Source: an uncultured delta proteobacterium
Lineage (GTDB): Bacteria; UBA10199; GCA-002796325; 1-14-0-20-49-13
DNA length: 11,849 nt
Direction of reading: 5' to 3'
NCBI GenBank assembly: GCA_903868375.1
Contig: CAIPVD010000160.1
Coordinates: forward strand, 1 to 11,849
Part shown: in pieces, positions 1-5,699 of the stretch
How positions within the stretch are numbered: the first letter of the stretch is position 1
Layout of the letters: each line of letters starts with the position of its first letter
Position numbers and translations under genes: made by a program
The notes under the pieces: model-generated
Databases searched by the model: none
What the model was told of the DNA's origin: nothing
What the model saw: only the letters and a program-made list of their open reading frames with translations

Positions 1-459
1 ACAGACTTGGCAACCAAGCGTTTCTAATTTTGCCGAAGCTATGTGATCGGTTAAAAGCCAACTTGAATCACTAGAATGATGGCACGCTTTGCAATCTTGC
101 GACTTGATACTTGTATGGCACAACTTGCATTCTGCGATATTGTTCAATGCAGCTGCTCCGTGAATTGCTTTCGTGTCCCATTGATCGGTATGTGGATAAT
201 CGGTATGGCACTGCGTGCAACTCGGGCCTGTGGCTCCTTGAAGAGTGTCGCCGTGGCAAGCGCCTTTGCATGAAGTGTTTCCGTTTGTTATTGCATATTG
301 CCCATGCTGGTCGCCATTTGCCCAGCCGTCGGGATGCGGGTAGGTGCTGGACATAGACGTAGAGCTTGCAGGTGGATTGTTAAGATTGCCGCAGGACACC
401 ATCAGCAGAAGGCATGTGCAGAGGAGTATAATCAAGTTGAATGATTTTGTTATTTTCAT
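1..459 (-). CDS. Multihaem c-type cytochrome lipoprotein (partial, C-terminus beyond window)
   Basis: Reading from an ATG at 459-457, 153 codons stay open to the window edge, so the C-terminus is missing. The start MKITKSFNLIILLCTCLLLM is a basic then hydrophobic signal segment, and VSC follows (Cys23), so a type II (lipoprotein) signal is likely, although the -3 residue is Met. Haem-attachment motifs follow: an unusual CX3CH (C64, C68, H69), then CXXCH at C81-H85, C111-H115 and C123-H127, and a CQVC at the very edge that is probably a fifth site. Repeated CXXCH sites mean covalent haem c, which is attached outside the cytoplasmic membrane. The likely role is electron transfer in anaerobic respiration or to the cell surface; the partner is unknown. 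The spacing CX3CHG...GPSCTQCH resembles the CxxxxCH/CXXCH cytochromes common in Geobacter, but I cannot name the family. The gene is divergent from dcd, and the Shine-Dalgarno match before the ATG (GGGAA) is weak. Confidence 0.85.
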   Translation of the reverse strand, partial: MKITKSFNLIILLCTCLLLMVSCGNLNNPPASSTSMSSTYPHPDGWANGDQHGQYAITNGNTSCKGACHGDTLQGATGPSCTQCHTDYPHTDQWDTKAIHGAAALNNIAECKLCHTSIKSQDCKACHHSSDSSWLLTDHIASAKLETLGCQVC

Positions 460-498
460 GAATTTCCCAATAAACTTAACCTAAAGCGGTCTAAATAT

Positions 499-579
499 CA
501 CTGACTGAAATATACTTTTTGTTGACCGGATTGCCAAGAAAAAACGTTGCAATAGCCATTTTTAAAATGTTAGTCAGTG
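499..579. repeat. 8-bp perfect inverted repeat flanking the dcd leader
   Basis: CACTGACT at 499-506 is the exact reverse complement of AGTCAGTG at 572-579; 65 bases separate the arms. The downstream arm ends 4 bases before the dcd ATG. The intervening sequence is AT-rich and could hold the divergent promoters, but I found no convincing -35/-10 pair. It could be a pair of operator half-sites, a long-range RNA stem covering the dcd start region, or chance. Confidence 0.35.
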
Positions 580-583
580 TCCC

Positions 584-1135
584 ATGACAATAAAATCAGA
601 TGAATGGATAATCAAGATGGCGCAGGAAAAGGGAATGATAGAGCCTTTCGAACCTTCACAGGTCCGGAATGGAATATCTTTCGGCACGTCGTCTTATGGC
701 TACGATTTTCGTATTGCGGACGAGTTCAAGGTCTTTACGCCGAAAGGAATGGGCGTGATCGATCCCAAGGATTTTGCGCACGTTCATTTCATCGATTTTA
801 AGGGTAGCATCTGCGAGATTCCGCCAAATGGTTACGTTCTGGGACGAACGGTCGAGTATTTCCGGATACCTCGCAATATATTAACGATAGCCTATGGCAA
901 ATCGACTTACGCGCGTTGCGGAGTCTATCTTCATGTTACGCCGTTCGAACCCGAATGGGAAGGATATGCAACGATCGCTATCTCCAATGCAACATCGCTG
1001 CCAGCCCGCATCTACGCAGGCGAAGGGATAGGACAGTTGATCTTCTTGGAAGCCGACGACGTCTGCAAAACATCTTACGCCGACAAAAAGGGAAAGTACC
1101 AGGCGCAGAAAGAGATAACGACGGCGAAGATATAG
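584..1135 (+). CDS. dcd: dCTP deaminase (Dcd), with the catalytic Glu replaced by Ala
   Basis: The family converts dCTP to dUTP plus ammonia in the cytoplasm and so supplies dUTP for dTMP synthesis. The 183 residues match the roughly 188-residue proteobacterial type end to end: MTIKSDEWIIKMAQEKGMIE at the start, SYGYDFR (38-43), RTVEYFRIPR (88-97), GKSTYARCG (105-113, Arg111 equivalent to E. coli Arg115), TPFEPEWEG (119-127), and the C-terminal KKGKYQAQ (168-175) that closes over the triphosphate. The oddity is in the stretch after EPEWEG. Relatives read VTLEFSN or VTLEISN, where the Glu is the general base (Glu138 in E. coli), but here it is ATIAISN, giving Ala132. The codon is GCT, two changes from any Glu codon. 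Either activity is altered or another residue substitutes. The start lacks a clear Shine-Dalgarno sequence but matches the family start. moeB follows 11 bases after the stop codon, suggesting co-transcription. Confidence 0.93.
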   Translation: MTIKSDEWIIKMAQEKGMIEPFEPSQVRNGISFGTSSYGYDFRIADEFKVFTPKGMGVIDPKDFAHVHFIDFKGSICEIPPNGYVLGRTVEYFRIPRNILTIAYGKSTYARCGVYLHVTPFEPEWEGYATIAISNATSLPARIYAGEGIGQLIFLEADDVCKTSYADKKGKYQAQKEITTAKI

Positions 1136-1146
1136 CCTTCAAGCAA

Positions 1147-1893
1147 ATGAACGATAATCTTTTACGATATATCCGCCAGATCGTACTCTCCGAGATCGGC
1201 ATATCCGGCCAGACGAAGTTGCTTAGGTCGAAAGTACTCATAATAGGCGCCGGTGGCCTTGGCAGTCCCGCGGCTATATATCTTGCCTCGGCGGGTATCG
1301 GCACTATAGGCCTTGTAGACGACGATGTCGTAAGCCTTGATAATCTTCATAGGCAGATACTTCATAGAACAAGTTCCATCGGAATGCCAAAGACCGAATC
1401 TGGCCGTCGCACGATAGGTGAGATGGATGCAAATATCGTTGTGCAAACGCATCAAGAGCGATTGACGGAGAGTAATTCGGAATCCATTATTCGGAATTAT
1501 GACCTGGTGATCGACGGCACGGATAATTTTGAGACCCGCTATCTTGCGAACGCCGTCTGTGTAAAAAAACGCATTCCGTTCGTGATGGGTTCCGTCCTGC
1601 GTTTCGAGGGGCAAATTTCCGTTTTCGATCCATCGAAAGGGGGCCCGTGTTACGAATGTCTCTACCCGCAGCAGCCCCCAGCCGATGTATCGCCAACGTG
1701 TGTAAGGGCGGGCGTCCTGGGCGTGATACCAGGGACGATAGGAACATTGCAGGCGCTTGAGGCGCTGAAGCTTCTGGCCGGTTTCGGAGATCCTCTCGTT
1801 GGAAAATTGTTGATTTTCGACGGCCTCACGTGCAGAATGCGCGAGTTGAAAGTTGAGCGTGATAAACATTGCAAAGTTTGTGGGGGATTATGA
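1147..1893 (+). CDS. moeB: MoeB/ThiF-family adenylyltransferase (E1-like)
   Basis: Cytoplasmic ATP-dependent enzyme that adenylates the C-terminal glycine of a small ubiquitin-like sulfur carrier: MoaD for molybdopterin (MoeB) or ThiS for thiamine (ThiF). The 248 residues start YIRQIVLSEIG (8-18), then the nucleotide loop GAGGLGSP (34-41), LVDDDVVSLDNLHRQ (56-70) with acidic and Arg residues for ATP, and DGTDNFETRY (123-132). Two zinc CXXC pairs (C168/C171 and C242/C245) flank the conserved Cys185 in PTCVRAGVLG. The open frame runs upstream through dcd to 916, but the family alignment puts the start at ATG 1147, 11 bases after the dcd stop. No strong Shine-Dalgarno sequence is visible, so translation may be coupled. 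The stop overlaps the nuoI start (ATGA). No MoaD or ThiS gene is in view, so MoeB versus ThiF cannot be settled here; MoeB is the more usual name for this architecture. Confidence 0.85.
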   Translation: MNDNLLRYIRQIVLSEIGISGQTKLLRSKVLIIGAGGLGSPAAIYLASAGIGTIGLVDDDVVSLDNLHRQILHRTSSIGMPKTESGRRTIGEMDANIVVQTHQERLTESNSESIIRNYDLVIDGTDNFETRYLANAVCVKKRIPFVMGSVLRFEGQISVFDPSKGGPCYECLYPQQPPADVSPTCVRAGVLGVIPGTIGTLQALEALKLLAGFGDPLVGKLLIFDGLTCRMRELKVERDKHCKVCGGL

Positions 1894-2408
1894 TCGGAGT
1901 TAAAAAAATAAGCCGCCCGGAAAAGCTGACGCTTTGGGAAAGAATTTATTTGCCGGAGATAATTCGCGGGCTATTCATTACCATTAGCCATTTCATCGAC
2001 AATTTCATTCACATGAAAAGAAGGATGACCATCGAATATCCCGAAGTGAAGAAGGATATCCCTTATGGCTACCGAGGCGAGCACAGGTTAATGTGGCGCG
2101 CCGATGGAAGTGTTCGCTGCACCGCTTGCATGCTTTGCGTGACCGCATGTCCCGCCGATTGCATCACGATAGTGGCAGAAGAAACGCCCGATCCGCGAAT
2201 TGAAAAACGTGCGAAGGAATATACTATTGATGAATTAAAATGTGTTTTTTGTGGGCTATGCGTTGAAGCCTGTCCCTGCGATGCGATAAGAATGGATACT
2301 TATAAATACGAGAACGCAAATTATACCCGTGAAAGTTGTATCTACGATAAGAATAAGCTCATGAACAACCATGCGGAAGGCCAGAGCCCTTATTCTGTGT
2401 CACTTTGA
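1890..2408 (+). CDS. nuoI: NADH-quinone oxidoreductase subunit I (8Fe-8S ferredoxin subunit)
   Basis: NuoI sits in the peripheral arm of respiratory complex I and carries two [4Fe-4S] clusters (N6a, N6b) passing electrons from NADH towards quinone. The 172 residues have the family layout: LTLWERIYLPEIIRGLFIT (13-31), the membrane-proximal helix; TIEYPEVK (47-54); and YRGEHRLMWRADG (61-73). Two cluster motifs follow, C77TACMLCVTAC87P and C118VFCGLCVEAC128P, then DAIRMDTY (131-138). Length is close to the 180 residues of E. coli NuoI. The start at 1890 overlaps the moeB stop (ATGA) and has GGGGGA just upstream; an in-frame ATG at 1869 would add seven residues and is less likely. No other nuo gene is in view. 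The stop codon abuts the stop of the opposing gene, leaving no room for a terminator. Confidence 0.93.
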   Translation: MIGVKKISRPEKLTLWERIYLPEIIRGLFITISHFIDNFIHMKRRMTIEYPEVKKDIPYGYRGEHRLMWRADGSVRCTACMLCVTACPADCITIVAEETPDPRIEKRAKEYTIDELKCVFCGLCVEACPCDAIRMDTYKYENANYTRESCIYDKNKLMNNHAEGQSPYSVSL

Positions 2409-3314
2409 TCAAAATTTTACTCCGCGGAAAGGCGGGCTAGGGGGCTCTTCGCTGACTTTTGTTTGCCTTGGTTGTGAGGATGGATCGCTCGTTTCAACTA
2501 TCATATGGCCAATTTCGGCGTTGCCTGGAGCAAAACCACATAATTCAGAACCGATATCTCCGATGTTTGCCGGTTGCAGTCCAGGTCTTGTTCTTGTGTT
2601 GGCAGTTTGCGGCCTTTCATTTGCTGAAGATCCTACAAAATCTTTCACAGCCTTTCTTGCGCGCGCTAACCATCCATCATTACTATTTTGGGGAGCGGGA
2701 GATCGTGGACTTCTTCCAGCTTGCTGTTGACCCGATGTCTCCGATCTTGCCGAAGACATTGAGAGCGGCCTGCTTGCAACGCCTCTAGGAATATAGACTT
2801 CAGCGTATCCTATGGCTTCATCCGGAAATTGCCTGATAAGATCGAATTCGCCTTTGCGCCATGCTTCACCAGAACTCACCGCTTGCATTCCAAATAAGCC
2901 TCCGATCAATAAGTTTCCAGCAACTTCAGAGATGGCTGCTCCTTCCGCAAGCACCTTAAAAATGTTCTTTATCGAAAGGTCTTCTCCGAATAGTTCGGAA
3001 AATTCTGGATCATAAGCTATGACATTGCCCGTTATGATCGGCGTCGATTGGCGCGAACGATCTTGAGAAAATATCGTTGGAGTTTGCATATACGTTTCTC
3101 CAAGAGCAGTTCGCATGATCGGTACTTGAACTGCTTTGTATGACGATAGCGGGGTGTGATTTACAGATATGCACGGATGGTCTTGGCATTCATTGTATTT
3201 GCTTTTTATTGAGGTTAGGTTTGCCTCGTTAAGCATTTGCTGACATTCTTGGCTGACAAATCCGCTCATTTCACAAGATTTTAATCTACCGATCATGTCC
3301 TCGTTTGTAGCCAT
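2409..3314 (-). CDS. Hypothetical protein, 301 aa, with disordered S/P/Q/R-rich C-terminal half
   Basis: I do not recognise this family. There is no signal peptide. The N-terminal 50 residues have four cysteines (C14, C24, C43, C48). A mixed region follows, with one moderately hydrophobic Gly-rich stretch (126-146, containing GNLLIGGLFGMQ) that is probably too polar at its ends to be a sure membrane segment. Residues about 180-250 are rich in Ser, Arg, Gln, Pro, Asn and Thr and look disordered, as does the last stretch (278-301). A fifth cysteine is at 259. The start ATG at 3314-3312 has only a weak ribosome site; Met7 is an alternative. The stop TGA touches the nuoI stop; together they form TGATCA at 2406-2411. 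The long frame with no in-frame interruption and a coding-like composition support a real gene. It is divergent from dnaJ across 72 bases. Confidence 0.65.
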   Translation of the reverse strand: MATNEDMIGRLKSCEMSGFVSQECQQMLNEANLTSIKSKYNECQDHPCISVNHTPLSSYKAVQVPIMRTALGETYMQTPTIFSQDRSRQSTPIITGNVIAYDPEFSELFGEDLSIKNIFKVLAEGAAISEVAGNLLIGGLFGMQAVSSGEAWRKGEFDLIRQFPDEAIGYAEVYIPRGVASRPLSMSSARSETSGQQQAGRSPRSPAPQNSNDGWLARARKAVKDFVGSSANERPQTANTRTRPGLQPANIGDIGSELCGFAPGNAEIGHMIVETSDPSSQPRQTKVSEEPPSPPFRGVKF

Positions 3315-3386
3315 ACCTATTATTATTATCGGCAGATATCAGCTTTTGTTGCTAATTTTTTTTAATTATGGATAATAGGGCGCGAA

Positions 3387-4388
3387 ATGAAAGATTATTA
3401 TCAAACTTTAGGCGTAGCAAGGGGCGCCGACGAAGCGGAAATTAAGAAGGCATATCGCAGGCTTGCCCGGCAGTACCATCCCGACATGAACAAGGGCGAT
3501 AAGAAGGCGGAAGAAAAGTTCAAGGAGATCTCCGAGGCATATTCTGTCCTTTCCGACAAAGAAAAACGTAAACAATATGAAATGTTCGGCCAGGCCCCAT
3601 TCGGTGGACAACCGGGGCCGGAAGGCGGCTTCGGCGGTTTTAAATGGGAACAGCAGCCGGGCGGCGGGTTCAAGTTTTATCGAAATGTGAATCCAGATGA
3701 TATGGAAGGTGGCGCCGGCAACTACGGAGACGTTGGCGATATTTTTTCGGAGCTTTTCAATATGGGCGGCGTGAAGCGCCCAAGGCCCAATTGGCAGGAT
3801 GAAGAAGACTTGGGCCCAATGTATGGCGGCGGGCGCAGACAGGAACCGCGAAAAGGGACCGATAGCTATACAACACTTGAAGTCGATTTTATGGAGGCTA
3901 TCGAAGGAACGGAGGCTCGGTTCGAGATAAAACATGGGAACAAGACCGAGAAGATAACTGTAAAGATACCGGCCGGCGTCGATAACGGTTCAAAGGTGCG
4001 TATTGCGGGAAAGGGCCAACCGGGTGGCAATGGCGGTGAGAATGGCGACCTTTTTATAAGTATCAGAGTTCGTCCTCATCCTTTGTTCTGGCGTGAAGAT
4101 GCAGATGTATATACGGAAGTGCCTATATCTATTTATGAAGCAGTCATTGGCAGTTCGATCGAGGTTCCGACATTAGATGGCCACGCCAAGATGAAGGTTC
4201 CGGAATGTACGGAGAGCGGACAAAAGTTCAGATTGAAGGGAAAAGGCGCTCCTATCCTTGGCAAAAAAGGGACTGGCGATGAATATGTGGTAGTTAAGAT
4301 AGTTCCTCCAAAAAAGTTGGATGCAAAAACGCGCCAGCTGTTCGAACAACTAGCGCGTGAAAGCGCGTACGATCCTAGAGAGGATTAG
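3387..4388 (+). CDS. cbpA: DnaJ-family co-chaperone without zinc finger (type II, CbpA-like)
   Basis: J-domain protein that delivers unfolded clients to DnaK (Hsp70) and stimulates its ATPase in the cytoplasm. The 333 residues contain an N-terminal J domain (1-70) with the essential HPD at 31-33, and a long Gly/Phe-rich linker (72-156) with a DIFSELFNMGG element (118-128). The two beta-barrel client-binding domains follow (about 159-325), with VKIPAGVDNGSKVRI (192-206) and GDLFISIRVRPHPLFWREDADVY in the usual place. There are no CXXCXGXG repeats, so this is not the canonical zinc-finger DnaJ. Length is near CbpA (306) plus an enlarged linker. A minor oddity is KVPECTESGQKF, where relatives usually have Gly for the Cys. 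AGGG precedes the start. The stop is one base from the stop of the opposing orphan gene, so no intergenic terminator is possible. A canonical dnaK-grpE-dnaJ locus is presumably elsewhere. Confidence 0.92.
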   Translation: MKDYYQTLGVARGADEAEIKKAYRRLARQYHPDMNKGDKKAEEKFKEISEAYSVLSDKEKRKQYEMFGQAPFGGQPGPEGGFGGFKWEQQPGGGFKFYRNVNPDDMEGGAGNYGDVGDIFSELFNMGGVKRPRPNWQDEEDLGPMYGGGRRQEPRKGTDSYTTLEVDFMEAIEGTEARFEIKHGNKTEKITVKIPAGVDNGSKVRIAGKGQPGGNGGENGDLFISIRVRPHPLFWREDADVYTEVPISIYEAVIGSSIEVPTLDGHAKMKVPECTESGQKFRLKGKGAPILGKKGTGDEYVVVKIVPPKKLDAKTRQLFEQLARESAYDPRED

Positions 4389-4389
4389 A

Positions 4390-4773
4390 TCACTTTGATG
4401 CTCCTTGTGCGTTTTGTTTCAATTTTTTTATCATTGTTTCAAAAGGATTCCAGAAAGATACGTTCGCTCCTTCTTTGATAGGCCGGTCGATCGATTTGCA
4501 ATTATAATCTGCGCACTCATTCTGAACCTTGGCGTTCAGTTCGGCTGTTGTCGAAGAACAGAGCCAATCTGTTTTAGATTCCGGTACCGTATAGACCGTG
4601 TTTTCCCTCAAGCATTCGCCATAGAACAGCCTACCAGCGCATCCGCCACCCTTCATTACGTCCCTGGTGAAAGTGACCGATTCACAGACGCTCTGTTCAT
4701 CAGGTGCCTTCGCTGTTTGTGCTGCTCTTGACGCTCCCGTTAACATCGACGATAATCCGATTCCTTCAGTCAT
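4390..4773 (-). CDS. Hypothetical six-cysteine small protein, sigma-54-promoted
   Basis: Family not recognised. Encodes 127 residues starting MTEGIGLSSMLTGASRA. There is no signal peptide or clear membrane segment. It has six cysteines (C30, C45, C54, C72, C87, C92) within 63 residues, a Gly-rich KGGGCAGRLFYGEC patch (41-54) and a Lys-rich tail (116-127). The spacing does not match a known zinc or Fe-S motif. The frame extends upstream to an ATG at 4854, but I chose 4773 because AAAGGAG lies 6 bases before it and because the sigma-54 start site predicted at about 4804 lies downstream of the longer start. The even number of cysteines would allow three disulfides if the protein were exported by a non-Sec route; that is speculation. 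It converges on dnaJ with a single base between stop codons and follows the 4947-5510 gene in the same direction. Confidence 0.65.
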   Translation of the reverse strand: MTEGIGLSSMLTGASRAAQTAKAPDEQSVCESVTFTRDVMKGGGCAGRLFYGECLRENTVYTVPESKTDWLCSSTTAELNAKVQNECADYNCKSIDRPIKEGANVSFWNPFETMIKKLKQNAQGASK

Positions 4774-4779
4774 ATTTTT

Positions 4780-4786
4780 CTCCTTT
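4780..4786 (-). promoter_or_regulatory. Strong Shine-Dalgarno site fixing the start at 4773
   Basis: On the minus strand AAAGGAG ends 6 bases before ATG 4773-4771, while the longer alternative start at 4854 has no comparable site. The neighbouring orphan gene starting at 5510 has a similar leader (AACAAAGGGGGAAAAA against AACAAAGGAGAAAAA here), so the two genes share a leader style. Confidence 0.7.
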
Positions 4787-4815
4787 GTTATCTCCCCAAC
4801 AGGGGCTAATGCTAA

Positions 4816-4830
4816 GCAAGGCGTGTGCCA
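4816..4830 (-). promoter_or_regulatory. Sigma-54 (RpoN) -24/-12 promoter
   Basis: Reading the minus strand, the intergenic sequence is TTGGCAC-ACGCC-TTGCT. It matches the sigma-54 consensus YTGGCAC-N5-TTGCW in every invariant base. The GG and GC doublets have the exact canonical spacing, so the -12 C is at 4816 and the start site is expected near 4804. That gives a leader of about 31 bases containing the AAAGGAG ribosome site and then the 127-residue gene. Sigma-54 promoters need an AAA+ enhancer-binding activator; I did not identify its upstream site. Confidence 0.75.
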
Positions 4831-4946
4831 AGTTATGCGCTCTATATTTTTCAATAAGTTAGCTTTATGCGCACGTACTTATCGTGTTCGGATTTCGGGA
4901 TTTGTAACGAAACAGTGTTCCAAAATATGCACGGTGGAAATGGTTG

Positions 4947-5510
4947 TTAAAAGTTCAGGTTGCTAAGCACTGCATAATGGCCAACGCAAGCTAGCTTGCC
5001 ATATTTCTCGCAGGCATCGCCTGAAATAGCTAACGATGCCGTAGCTAGCTTCGAACTTTCTATAAAGGCATCAAGTATCGGTGAACTTTCCGTGGCCGCT
5101 TCTTTAGTCGCGCAGCAACTCGGGTCGGTGATCGCCCAGTCGGAATATTTAGTTAAGTTGTCCGCCGACGAAGCCTTTTCGTATGGTGGTTTTTCAAATG
5201 ACCATGCGCATCGTGGGTTGGAACTGAAGCGAGATCTCTTTTCCATATCTATCCATTTAGAAACTGTCTGCTCCCAACATTTTAGCTCTGGAGCCGGCTT
5301 GTATTCAGATAATTGTTTAATACGGTCGTAGAGGTTTAAGGCTGTTTCGAAAGCTTCGTAGGCATTCTTTGTTTCGACGAATGTCGCGGTGCGGGATGAA
5401 GAATCATGAGCATTCAGTATTGCTATTTCTTTTTCAGCTAGTAGCTGTTTTGCATCTGTTACGTATTCCTGCAAGAAACGTTGCACTGCCACCACGATGC
5501 TTATTCCCAT
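4947..5510 (-). CDS. Hypothetical protein, 187 aa, helical, six cysteines
   Basis: Family not recognised. The first 70 residues (MGISIVVAVQRFLQEYVTDA onward) are Ala/Glu/Lys/Leu-rich and look like amphipathic helices or a short coiled coil. The first ten residues are hydrophobic, but the stretch is too short for a Sec signal. A Trp- and Cys-containing part follows (KCWEQTVSKW, NPRCAWSFEKPPY), with an adjacent Cys pair at 132-133, and a C-terminal Ala/Ser-rich helix ends with C167 and C175. There are six cysteines in all (C78, C101, C132, C133, C167, C175). The start ATG 5510-5508 is preceded by AAAGGGGG about 8-10 bases away. It lies upstream of, and in the same direction as, the 127-residue orphan gene, but 173 bases and a separate sigma-54 promoter lie between them, so they are probably not simply one operon. 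It diverges from the thiolase gene. Confidence 0.65.
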   Translation of the reverse strand: MGISIVVAVQRFLQEYVTDAKQLLAEKEIAILNAHDSSSRTATFVETKNAYEAFETALNLYDRIKQLSEYKPAPELKCWEQTVSKWIDMEKRSRFSSNPRCAWSFEKPPYEKASSADNLTKYSDWAITDPSCCATKEAATESSPILDAFIESSKLATASLAISGDACEKYGKLACVGHYAVLSNLNF

Positions 5511-5570
5511 TTCTTTTTCCCCCTTTGTTGTTTGTTAACTCCCTTTTCTTAATTGAAGTATTTTTGAAAT

Positions 5571-5586
5571 ATTGTCAAGTGACAAT
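5571..5586. promoter_or_regulatory. Perfect 16-bp palindrome, candidate operator
   Basis: ATTGTCA-AG-TGACAAT is a perfect inverted repeat in the divergent spacer between the 187-residue orphan and the thiolase gene. On the minus strand it contains a perfect TTGACA (5578-5573) that could serve as a -35 box towards the orphan gene, though the -10 match is poor. The size (TTGTC-N4-GACAA) is like sites of dimeric regulators such as the CRP/FNR family, but I cannot assign a regulator. Confidence 0.5.
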
Positions 5587-5587
5587 C

Positions 5588-5599
5588 GCATATATATGC
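5588..5599. promoter_or_regulatory. Perfect 12-bp AT palindrome next to the 16-bp one
   Basis: GCATATATATGC is its own reverse complement and begins one base after the preceding palindrome ends. Alternating AT steps melt easily, so it may be promoter DNA or a second binding site. A run of T then A (5603-5615) follows. The function is not established by sequence alone. Confidence 0.35.
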
Positions 5600-5699
5600 A
5601 TCTTTTTTTAAAAAATATGCACTTGTCTTCGCAGAGGATTTGGTTCTTTCTCTTTACAAATGTTTGCAATCGCACTAATTTGATGCCGGAGGAAAAAAT

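Noticed and set aside
79..225. Several TGGCAC...TGCA strings that look like sigma-54 promoters on the plus strand
   Set aside because: They lie inside the cytochrome gene, come from the repeated Cys-His codons of haem motifs, and have 3-4 bases between the elements where 5 are required.
916..1146. Upstream extension of moeB into dcd in another frame
   Set aside because: The extra 77 residues are Arg-rich shadow translation of dcd with no resemblance to MoeB; family alignment starts at 1147.
3326..3333. GCCGATAA on the minus strand, a perfect sigma-28 (FliA) -10 box before the 301-residue gene
   Set aside because: The -35 region is a poor match and the box is only 11 bases from the ATG, which would leave almost no leader.
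4774..4854. Longer start (ATG at 4854) for the 127-residue gene
   Set aside because: The extra 27 codons span the sigma-54 promoter and lie upstream of its predicted transcript start; the start at 4773 has the strong ribosome site.
5653..5681. TTTACA-N17-TAATTT as the thiolase promoter
   Set aside because: The -10 match is weak and the start site would fall on the GGAGG ribosome site itself.
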